Assembly: GCA_031262205.1 (NCBI GenBank)
Contig: JAISID010000075.1
Span: 1-7,083 of the forward strand
Source of the DNA: Holosporales bacterium
GTDB lineage: Bacteria > Pseudomonadota > Alphaproteobacteria > RUG11792
Reading direction: 5' to 3'
Length of the DNA: 7,083 nucleotides
Below, piece after piece: positions 1 to 5,036 of this stretch. Position 1 is the first letter of the stretch, and the number at the start of each line of letters is the position of its first letter. The notes beneath the pieces are model-generated. The model was not told the origin of the DNA, ran no database searches, and saw nothing but the letters and a program-made list of their open reading frames with translations. The position numbers and the translations under genes were made by a program.

Positions 1-8
1 GTGAAACA
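1..8. promoter_or_regulatory. parS: Right half of a probable second parS site, cut by the window edge
   Basis: The window opens with GTGAAACA, exactly the right half of the parS consensus TGTTTCACGTGAAACA. The match to the complete parS at 1509-1524 continues beyond the half-site: GTGAAACATTT is identical in both places, followed by C here and T there, then GC. The left half lies outside the window, so a full site is inferred. If real, it sits inside the end of the possible plus-strand gene, which is not unusual, since parS sites can lie within coding sequence. Confidence 0.45.
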
Positions 9-116
9 TTTCGCCGTTATATTAACGATGTCGCATACATACGCTATGTAAGAAATACGGATAACCTGCACTTGGATTATTCAGAGTTCTTACGAACGAA
101 ACGCCGCGTTAGATAA
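1..116 (+). CDS. Possible 3' end of an unidentified plus-strand gene (partial)
   Basis: The frame entering the window at base 3 is open for 37 codons and ends with TAA at 114-116. It reads roughly ETFRRYINDVAYIRYV, then a basic tail ending in KRRVR. Codon choice (many RNY codons, C or T in third position) and the mix of aromatic and charged residues look like real coding sequence, and the opposite strand is broken by stops. I do not recognise the family. It would converge on the minus-strand HAD gene that ends at 264. The 147 bp between them holds small inverted repeats but no clear terminator with a T tract. An open run this short can occur by chance, so this is tentative. Confidence 0.35.
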   Translation, partial: ETFRRYINDVAYIRYVRNTDNLHLDYSEFLRTKRRVR

Positions 117-263
117 TTCTTCTTATGAAAAGTTTATTATCGTATGTGCTAGGCGATGATTCCCTTAGATTATTAAAAACGCATCAGAAAAAGCGCTTCC
201 TTCAAGCCTTAAAATTATGCTTTTTACACTTGCCGTTCTTATCCGAACGATGCTTTGGCAAAA

Positions 264-1241
264 CTAAGCGACGCTTTCAATAATATGCGTCGGGCGTCGA
301 GAGAAATCTCTTAAGGTCTCGGGCGTCGTTTTCAAAGATATTTCGTTTAAAAGCGCGTTGATTTTTTCTTCCGTAGACAAACGGTTATCCATGAATTTTA
401 AAAATTCGCCGGAGATGCCGGTTAACGTTAAGATAGTATCGATTCCAGCCATGTTGCCGCCGAGTATGTCCGTCCATACGGTGTCGCCGATCATTGCCGT
501 CTTTTCGCAGCCTGCAAGAAACCGCTTTGCAAAGTCGTAAATCGCGGGATACGGCTTTCCAAAATACAACGCCTTGCCGCCCATTTTTTCATAAAACCCG
601 CCGACCGCTCCTTGACATAGTATTGCTTTTTTCTTTGCGACGCCGTTTTCCTCCACTGCTTCTAACGCAAATATGTCTGGGTTTGCAACGACTAGAGGCT
701 TGTTATGCTTAAGACAAGTATTTAAAGTCTCCGCGATTTTCTCAAGACCTTCTATGTCTCGGCAATCCATCGTCGCGACGTCTTCCATAGTCGCGCGGGT
801 TCCTTGCTTTGTTTTAAGGTTGTCTACGACGTACGGTTCGGCAAGATACCCGACGTATATAAAATCGGCGTCTTCAATGCTTTCCGCTTCCGCTAGCGAA
901 CTGTCTTTAAAGATAGCCAAGTTCTTTTGAAAGATTTGAAAATAAGACTTCGCATCCTTCATATACTGCGAAACCATGCGTTTAAACGCTTCTCCGGAAC
1001 TTACGAACTCGTCGTAATGGACGCCGCTCGTTAACCCCATTGCGTCGTATTTTTCTTGACATACCTCTTTTACAAAAGTCGTGTTCGACAATATAACAAT
1101 TTTTCTTCCCGATTTTTTTATCTTTTCAAGGACGTCCAAAACGCCGTCGTAAAAACCGCTTCCGCTGTATATTACTCCATAAACGTCGACTAAAAACGAG
1201 TCGTATCGCTCGTAAATAGATTCTAAATTTTTATATATCAT
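264..1241 (-). CDS. HAD-superfamily class IIA hydrolase (NagD-like, TIGR01459 type)
   Basis: A predicted cytoplasmic phosphatase of 325 residues with the class IIA HAD layout. Motif I is DVYGVIY with nucleophile Asp19; motif II is LSNTT (Ser52); a C2-type cap spans about 75-225; the motif III lysine is in GKPYP (Lys229); motif IV is GDTVWTD (Asp253, Asp258), followed by the usual GGNMAGIDT. The second Asp normally found two residues after the nucleophile is Tyr21. Proteins of this subfamily often carry an aromatic there, as in DLWGV, so this is probably a family trait. At 325 residues it is longer than typical NagD (about 250). The ATG start is preceded only by a weak GAAAG-like ribosome site. 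It appears monocistronic, with a promoter candidate at 1298-1326. The family is well supported; the substrate cannot be read from sequence. Confidence 0.9.
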   Translation of the reverse strand: MIYKNLESIYERYDSFLVDVYGVIYSGSGFYDGVLDVLEKIKKSGRKIVILSNTTFVKEVCQEKYDAMGLTSGVHYDEFVSSGEAFKRMVSQYMKDAKSYFQIFQKNLAIFKDSSLAEAESIEDADFIYVGYLAEPYVVDNLKTKQGTRATMEDVATMDCRDIEGLEKIAETLNTCLKHNKPLVVANPDIFALEAVEENGVAKKKAILCQGAVGGFYEKMGGKALYFGKPYPAIYDFAKRFLAGCEKTAMIGDTVWTDILGGNMAGIDTILTLTGISGEFLKFMDNRLSTEEKINALLNEISLKTTPETLRDFSRRPTHIIESVA

Positions 1242-1297
1242 TAGCTTTCATTAAGAGAAAATTGTGAGATTTGCGAGATACAAACGCTATTTCTAGT

Positions 1298-1326
1298 AGT
1301 CTACATACTAAAACGTAGGTTGGCAA
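1298..1326 (-). promoter_or_regulatory. Candidate promoter of the HAD gene
   Basis: On the minus strand, TTGCCA (-35, 1321-1326; 5 of 6 to consensus) and TAGACT (-10, 1298-1303; 4 of 6) are separated by exactly 17 bp. Transcription would begin near 1291, giving a leader of about 50 nt before the ATG at 1241. The call rests on sequence match only. Confidence 0.4.
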
Positions 1327-1504
1327 GGAGTACGGATAAAAATAGACGAATTATTTTGAACCCGCAAGTATTAATGAAGAATAATATATAAATATAAACC
1401 ATAAAAACATTTTAATACTTAAGTATATAATTATTACTAAAATTTCCCCGTGTTTTTATTTTACGAATAATTTTAAGATTTGTAGAATGCTCTAAGATTT
1501 TTTG

Positions 1505-1528
1505 AAAATGTTTCACGTGAAACATTTT
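1505..1528. promoter_or_regulatory. parS: parS centromere-like site (ParB binding site)
   Basis: Bases 1509-1524 are TGTTTCACGTGAAACA, the exact consensus palindrome bound by chromosomal ParB/Spo0J. Flanking AAAA and TTTT extend it to a perfect 24 bp palindrome. In characterised bacteria, ParB loads on parS and spreads, then works with ParA and SMC to segregate the origin region. The site lies in non-coding DNA between two minus-strand genes. No parA or parB gene is in the window, so ParB would act from elsewhere in the genome. Chance occurrence of a perfect 16 bp consensus in 7 kb is negligible. Confidence 0.93.
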
Positions 1529-1557
1529 GCAATTTTGAATTATTTGCGTACGGTTGT

Positions 1558-1734
1558 TTACAATACTCTGCTAAAAATATACTTAACTATACTTTGCTCC
1601 ACTTTAAAATTTGCCATCAATCTATTACATTTACTTAAATTTTCTTCATCTATATTTTTAAGGACTGCAAAACTTTCTTACGACAAAAGCTCGTATGAAT
1701 TTTGATTTATCTGCTACACATTAAGGGATGATTC
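1558..1734 (-). pseudogene. Possible decayed gene end downstream of the endonuclease
   Basis: Continuing past the endonuclease TAG in the same minus-strand frame gives ESSLNV, stop, QINQNSYELLS, stop, then 39 open codons (ESFAVLKNIDEENLSKCNRL onward) ending at TAA 1558-1560. The last two segments have protein-like composition and RNY-type codons, yet there is no usable start and two in-frame stops interrupt them. This fits the degraded C-terminus of a helical protein, left behind or displaced when the R-M genes arrived. I do not recognise the family, and an accidental open run is possible. Confidence 0.3.
1675..1699. terminator. Possible terminator hairpin after the R-M operon
   Basis: TTCTTACGA (1675-1683) and TCGTATGAA (1691-1699) form a 9 bp stem with one mismatch around a 7 nt loop. 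Read on the plus strand it is followed by TTTTGATTT; on the minus strand by AGTTTTG. It starts about 36 nt beyond the endonuclease stop, the right place to end the leftward R-M transcript. The stem is AT-rich and the minus-strand T tract is short, so it would be weak. It overlaps the possible decayed reading frame. Confidence 0.3.
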
Positions 1735-1739
1735 CTAAA
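1727..1739 (+). repeat. 13 bp direct repeat, left copy
   Basis: GATGATTCCTAAA here is repeated identically at 3567-3579. The two copies bracket the R-M genes and the tRNA-Arg gene. This copy contains the endonuclease stop codon (minus-strand TAG at 1735-1737). A 13 bp match in 7 kb of AT-rich DNA can arise by chance, so the repeat is certain but its meaning is not. Confidence 0.5.
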
Positions 1740-2154
1740 AATTATTTATAAAGTTTAATAGTTCACTATAAAAATTATCAAAAGGTTTTAAATGTTTACT
1801 ATTTTTTGTGAGTTTATAGGAAGCATTTGCCCCTTTTTCCATACTAACCAAATTACCAGCTTTGCCTGTGACAATATCTGCTTTTGTCCAAACTCCAAAA
1901 TATAAGCTATCTGGCGTAACTCCCAAACACAAAATCGCATCGTATGGGCGATGATAACGAATATGATTGAATTGAAAATGCTTACTAGTATCTTCGGTAG
2001 CTGTTTTAAGCTCAAATTTTATACCATTTATTTCTATATCCCATGGGCTTTGATTTAATCTGCAACCTTTATAATCGCGAGGATATTTATATTGTAAACC
2101 AACCAATTTACACCAATGTTCTATAAAATCTTGACCAACCTCGCCAACTTTCAC
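1735..2154 (-). CDS. Small PD-(D/E)XK nuclease, probable Type II restriction endonuclease
   Basis: This 139-residue protein is the likely restriction partner of the methyltransferase just upstream. The catalytic core is visible: SPWD (Asp39), then eight residues later the FELK motif (Glu48-x-Lys50), which is the D-x(8)-ExK arrangement of PD-(D/E)XK nucleases. An N-terminal GEVGQDFIEHW helix may contribute the extra acidic residue (Glu5). The run KTATEDTSKHFQFNHIRYH, then YDAILCLGVTP, resembles small nucleases whose core continues through a QFN-type motif and a YDxxLCLG strand. The start is GTG at 2154: reading upstream in frame there is no ATG, GTG or TTG before the stop inside the methyltransferase gene. 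The ribosome site is weak (AAAG, about 15 nt upstream). The 35 bp gap to the methyltransferase indicates an operon. It is small for a restriction enzyme. Recognition sequence unknown. A lone nuclease of another role is the main alternative. Confidence 0.75.
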   Translation of the reverse strand: MKVGEVGQDFIEHWCKLVGLQYKYPRDYKGCRLNQSPWDIEINGIKFELKTATEDTSKHFQFNHIRYHRPYDAILCLGVTPDSLYFGVWTKADIVTGKAGNLVSMEKGANASYKLTKNSKHLKPFDNFYSELLNFINNF

Positions 2155-2189
2155 GTTAGATATGGTCTTTACAGAACTAAATAATGCGT

Positions 2190-3176
2190 CTACCCATTTA
2201 GAATCGTCCTTATGCTAAAACCTCTAAGAATAATTTTTTGTAATCTATCATCGCTAAATCCTTTGTCAGTTAAAGACTTTTCAATATGATACATACTGAT
2301 ATGTCGGCAATTATGGGCGGCTAAATTACTATAAACATTCCAGTCGGTCCCGTTCAATGCATTACGCAAAATATCTTTATTTTTCTTAAAGATAAGACCG
2401 TACCCGCATGTGTATTTTACATCGGCAAAATCATTTACTAAACATGGAGGATGACAGCCAAAGTAGGTTCTTTGTAAGAAAGCGTCCGCATCCCTAATTT
2501 TGTTCATACCGCACAAGCGTTCTTTTCGTAAGTCAACTGTGAATATATCTATCCAATCTTTACAAGTTTTAATAATGCTTTTTTTTGCTTCGCCCTTTTC
2601 CCATATTTGAAATAAAGCGTTTACGTTACAAATTGCCCCGTCTGGTTTTATAAAACTTCCTTTTGGTAAAGTTTCAGAATAAACAAGTTTCATAAAAGGC
2701 ACTCTATTTTTAGGACTTCCTTTACCGTCGCTCTGAAAAGCCATAGGTAAAATCATCGCAATATAATCAGAAAACAATGCGGCATGTTGCATAAAAGACA
2801 ATGCAAGCCATGCCCTATATCCAAAAGGCGGATTTCCAATAGTGATATATTTATTATCTTTTGGATACCAAGATAAAAAATCTTGTTGGATAACCCCATC
2901 GGTCATTGGCATTAAATCAAATCCTAGTTTTTTTTGATTGCCAAATAGATGATAAAAAGCGCCGCTACCAGCGGATGGTTCCAAAAAGGTATATCCGTTT
3001 ATATCGATTTTTTCCTTTAATAAAAAATCTATAAATTTATCATAATAAATTTTTGCTATTTCTGGTTTAGTAAAAAATTGGTCTAACCCGACGGTTTCCA
3101 AATCAACCCATTTTGGAATATATTTATTGTTTATCCAGTCTCTATTTCTATTAAAAATTATTTTATTCTCATCCAT
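2190..3176 (-). CDS. DNA N6-adenine methyltransferase, gamma class (Type II R-M modification subunit)
   Basis: A 328-residue SAM-dependent DNA methyltransferase that would protect host DNA from the adjacent nuclease. Motifs appear in gamma-class (TaqI-like) order. Motif X region is DQFFTKPEIA (32-41). Motif I, the SAM-binding loop, is LEPSAGSGAF (65-74). A motif II acidic residue sits in GFDLMP (Asp87) and motif III in QQDFLSW (Asp99). Motif IV, the catalytic NPPF (115-118), has the form expected for exocyclic amino methylation, most often adenine. The rest (about 150-328) is presumably the target-recognition part. The ATG start is preceded by no good Shine-Dalgarno sequence. The gene is noticeably more AT-rich than the HAD, ruvC and kinase-like genes (blocks counted by eye: 28-38% versus 47-52% GC), which suggests transfer. 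The target sequence cannot be predicted. Confidence 0.88.
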   Translation of the reverse strand: MDENKIIFNRNRDWINNKYIPKWVDLETVGLDQFFTKPEIAKIYYDKFIDFLLKEKIDINGYTFLEPSAGSGAFYHLFGNQKKLGFDLMPMTDGVIQQDFLSWYPKDNKYITIGNPPFGYRAWLALSFMQHAALFSDYIAMILPMAFQSDGKGSPKNRVPFMKLVYSETLPKGSFIKPDGAICNVNALFQIWEKGEAKKSIIKTCKDWIDIFTVDLRKERLCGMNKIRDADAFLQRTYFGCHPPCLVNDFADVKYTCGYGLIFKKNKDILRNALNGTDWNVYSNLAAHNCRHISMYHIEKSLTDKGFSDDRLQKIILRGFSIRTILNG

Positions 3177-3238
3177 AATTTTATCTTATTAAAGAACTTA
3201 GATCTTAATCAAGCGTTTATATAAATATGATAATAATA

Positions 3239-3267
3239 AATAAACAGATGGCAATCGGAAAAGACAA
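3239..3267 (-). promoter_or_regulatory. Candidate promoter of the R-M operon
   Basis: On the minus strand, TTGTCT (3262-3267) and TTTATT (3239-3244), each 4 of 6 to consensus, are spaced 17 bp apart, giving a leader of about 55 nt. A second candidate, TTGATT (3207-3212) and TAAGAT (3183-3188) with an 18 bp spacer, would start transcription almost at the ATG and give a near-leaderless mRNA. A 7 bp inverted repeat, AACAGAT (3243-3249) and ATCTGTT (3277-3283), flanks the -35 element. Read-through from the tRNA gene upstream is also possible, since no strong terminator separates them. Confidence 0.3.
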
Positions 3268-3339
3268 TAGATTTTTATCTGTTATCCCGAACATTTGCCA
3301 CAGAACCCGTTATTCTAGTATAAGAAATTATGGGAAATT

Positions 3340-3416
3340 TGGCGCGCCCTGGAAGATTCGAACTCCCGACCCACAGCTTAGAAGGCTGTTGCTCTATCCA
3401 ACTGAGCTAAGAGCGC
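3340..3416 (-). tRNA. tRNA-Arg, anticodon UCU (reads AGA)
   Basis: The minus strand folds into a complete 77 nt cloverleaf. The acceptor stem GCGCTCT pairs with AGGGCGC (one G-U pair). The D arm is GCTC/GAGC, with AGTTGGATA as loop. The anticodon stem ACAGC/GCTGT encloses CTTCTAA, anticodon TCT. The variable loop has five bases. The T arm is GGGAG/CTTCC around TTCGAAT. The discriminator is G, and CCA is encoded in the DNA. It has its own promoter at 3427-3455 and sits upstream of the R-M genes in the same orientation. Confidence 0.97.
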
Positions 3417-3426
3417 ATCAGTAGTA

Positions 3427-3455
3427 ATTATAATTTCACTTTGTTCAAAAGGCAA
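3427..3455 (-). promoter_or_regulatory. Promoter of tRNA-Arg
   Basis: On the minus strand, TTGCCT (-35, 3450-3455; 4 of 6) lies 17 bp from a perfect TATAAT (-10, 3427-3432). Transcription would begin near 3420, only a few bases before the mature tRNA 5' end at 3416. Confidence 0.75.
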
Positions 3456-3484
3456 CTCCTCTTAAAGCTCCTTTTAAAATTGAA

Positions 3485-3498
3485 GGGAATCATTTCCC
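3485..3498 (-). terminator. Weak terminator-like hairpin after the kinase-like gene
   Basis: GGGAA and TTCCC form a 5 bp stem with a 4 nt loop. On the minus strand it is followed by TTCAATTTT. A second small stem, CGCT/AGCG, lies directly beside it at about 3501-3512. The pair sits between the kinase-like gene stop (3610) and the tRNA promoter, where a terminator is expected. The stems are short, so the call is tentative. Confidence 0.3.
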
Positions 3499-3548
3499 GA
3501 CGCTTACAAGCGCAATCTTATAAAGGGATCGCTTTAAACATACTTATA

Positions 3549-3562
3549 AACTTCTAGAAGTT
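3549..3562. repeat. 14 bp perfect palindrome
   Basis: AACTTCTAGAAGTT is perfectly self-complementary. It lies in the intergenic DNA after the kinase-like gene, five bases from the right copy of the 13 bp direct repeat. With no loop it is more likely a protein-binding dyad than an RNA hairpin. Its function is unknown. Confidence 0.5.
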
Positions 3563-3566
3563 CTAA

Positions 3567-3579
3567 GATGATTCCTAAA
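3567..3579 (+). repeat. 13 bp direct repeat, right copy
   Basis: GATGATTCCTAAA is identical to 1727-1739. It marks the right side of the R-M plus tRNA block and lies in non-coding DNA 31 bp from the stop codon of the kinase-like gene. Confidence 0.5.
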
Positions 3580-3609
3580 CTGAAAAACTATATGAACATT
3601 CAGATCGTT

Positions 3610-4974
3610 TTAAAAATCGGAGACTTGGCCGAGCAATCGTTGGAAAGAATCCGCGACAACGTTCATAATCTCGTTTTGCTTTTCTCTACTAATCCATTTC
3701 CCAGGCGGAAGAGCCTGAAGAGCCGCGCGAAGCAGATCGTTGTACTCTTCCGTCGCTTTATTTAACGTTCCTATAAGAGCTTCTATTCTCTCCAAAGACG
3801 GCTCGTCGCCAAGGTATCCGTCTATTAATTCCGCCATAAATAACCCGTACTCGTATTTTCTATCGGATGCTTTTATCGATAATAATTTTTGTTTTTCCTC
3901 ATAAGGCAAATTGGAGAAAATAACGCGACGCATATCGCGACCGTTTCTTGAAAGAGTACGTCTGTCGATACTTGAAGATTCCACAGGCTCGAAGAACTGA
4001 AAAGCTAATGCCGTCGCTATAGAAATTGGGATAAAGGACGTCGAGTCAAAAAACTCTAGAGCAAAATCGTTGCGGTCAAAATCTACCGCTTCCGGCAACA
4101 CCGCTCCGTATCCTTCAAGAAACCCATAAATATAAGCAATTTCGCGATATCCGTGAGATTCCTCCCAGCAGTTGTCCATAATACGTCCAATTATTTTATT
4201 AAAGTCGCAGATAATGTTTTGTCGGTCGGTTTTATCAAAATCGATGATTATGCATTTTTTATTTTCCCAATCAATAAAAACTTGCCCCGGATGCATATCT
4301 CTATGAACGACTTGAGAAATTCCGTCTTTCTCGTAACCTATCTTGTGAAGTCGAGCCAATCCGCCGCCCAAAACAAACCCCATATACCTAAGCTGCTCGA
4401 CTGTCATTTCATCGAAACGTCTAAACAAATCGCCGAGCATTATACCTTCTATTTTAGGCGTAAATTGGAAAAGCAAAACGTTTTCCTTTTCTAGTTCCCT
4501 TTCGAATTGTTCGACGTCCGCAGATGGATCGTTTAGATCGATAAAAGCGACGAATTGACGAGTATCCTTCCTAAATACTCCGAATAGATATGGAATTACT
4601 ATCTCTAAATTGCCTAAGTCTACGGTCTTTCTTAAGATTTCATTCATTTTAACCGACGCGTCAAATTCTCCTTTTAGTCTTCTGGACGATTTCACCACGT
4701 ACTCTTGCCCTTCGAATTTTGCCAAAAACATTTGAGACCCAGGCATTCCCTTATTTAAAAATCGTTCCCAATCTGTTGCCTCGGTAATGCTGACTTTCTT
4801 TGGAGAAATTCCAAGACACCATGCGGCAAAAATTTTAGCTTCATTCGTTCCAATCGGTCGCAACGCGTCTTGAGAAAACGTTTGTTTTTCACCAGCAGCT
4901 TGAACCGCAAGCGTTTCGTGAAAATTCAAGAAAAATAATAAAAATGCGTATAATATAATTCTAATGCAAAGCAT
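3610..4974 (-). CDS. Exported protein with an atypical kinase-like (APH/ABC1-like) domain
   Basis: 454 residues. The N-terminus is a clear signal peptide: a hydrophobic stretch from about Ile4 to Phe18, then LAVQA before AGEK, so cleavage after Ala26 or Ala27 is likely and the protein would leave the cytoplasm. The mature start carries QDALRPIGTNE. A kinase-like fold follows: YVVKSS with the probable ATP-binding Lys95, acidic residues after it (Glu103, Glu112), LGGGLARLHKIG (about 202-213), catalytic loop HRDMHPGQV (His224, Arg225, Asp226, with Gln231 where Asn is normal) and IIDFDKTD (Asp245-Phe-Asp247) in the DFG position. This layout is closest to aminoglycoside/choline-type kinases. The C-terminal 150 residues are helical and unassigned. 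The gene has its own promoter and a strong GAGGGG ribosome site 3 nt before ATG. Substrate unknown; it may be a pseudokinase or a non-ATP enzyme. Confidence 0.75.
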   Translation of the reverse strand: MLCIRIILYAFLLFFLNFHETLAVQAAGEKQTFSQDALRPIGTNEAKIFAAWCLGISPKKVSITEATDWERFLNKGMPGSQMFLAKFEGQEYVVKSSRRLKGEFDASVKMNEILRKTVDLGNLEIVIPYLFGVFRKDTRQFVAFIDLNDPSADVEQFERELEKENVLLFQFTPKIEGIMLGDLFRRFDEMTVEQLRYMGFVLGGGLARLHKIGYEKDGISQVVHRDMHPGQVFIDWENKKCIIIDFDKTDRQNIICDFNKIIGRIMDNCWEESHGYREIAYIYGFLEGYGAVLPEAVDFDRNDFALEFFDSTSFIPISIATALAFQFFEPVESSSIDRRTLSRNGRDMRRVIFSNLPYEEKQKLLSIKASDRKYEYGLFMAELIDGYLGDEPSLERIEALIGTLNKATEEYNDLLRAALQALPPGKWISREKQNEIMNVVADSFQRLLGQVSDF

Positions 4975-5000
4975 AATCCCCTCTCGACAAGCATAATTAT

Positions 5001-5029
5001 AGTATACCGCGTTTATAACTTCAAATCAA
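5001..5029 (-). promoter_or_regulatory. Promoter of the exported kinase-like gene
   Basis: On the minus strand, TTGATT (-35, 5024-5029; 4 of 6) and TATACT (-10, 5001-5006; 5 of 6) are exactly 17 bp apart. Transcription would begin near 4994, about 20 nt before the ATG at 4974. It lies just after the ruvC stop, so the gene can be expressed independently of ruvC. Confidence 0.65.
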
Positions 5030-5036
5030 GAGATTA

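Larger units (their letters stand above)
1242..1734. other. 490 bp intergenic region carrying parS
   Basis: This AT-rich stretch separates the HAD gene from the R-M operon. From left to right it holds the HAD promoter candidate (1298-1326), a 12 bp palindrome ATACTTAAGTAT (1415-1426), the parS palindrome (1505-1528), a possible decayed minus-strand reading frame (about 1558-1734) and a hairpin (1675-1699). A short minus-strand ORF of 19 codons (MFLWFIFIYYSS...) in the AT-rich part has no convincing ribosome site. I found no DnaA boxes (TTATCCACA or close variants) and no RNA gene here. Confidence 0.7.

Noticed and set aside
230..260. Hairpin TTGCC/GGCAA with an inner CGTTC/GAACG stem just after the HAD gene
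   Set aside because: It has a large asymmetric bulge and no T tract on either strand, so I do not call it a terminator.
1502..1705. Plus-strand ORF of 67 codons beginning MKMFHVKHF
   Set aside because: It starts within the parS palindrome, has no ribosome site, and is hydrophobic low-complexity translation of AT-rich DNA antisense to a better coding-like frame.
1242..1734. Replication origin next to parS
   Set aside because: No DnaA-box cluster or 13-mer-like array is visible, and dnaA, dnaN, gidA and rpmH are absent; parS alone does not mark oriC.
3340..3416. tRNA-Arg as an integrase attachment site
   Set aside because: I saw no duplicated tRNA 3' end elsewhere in the window and no integrase gene, so there is no att pair to support it.
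3227..3424. Plus-strand ORF of 65 codons
   Set aside because: It runs antisense through the whole tRNA-Arg gene, so it is an artefact.
4153..4494. Plus-strand ORF of 113 codons
   Set aside because: It is fully antisense to the kinase-like gene, whose motifs are clear on the minus strand.
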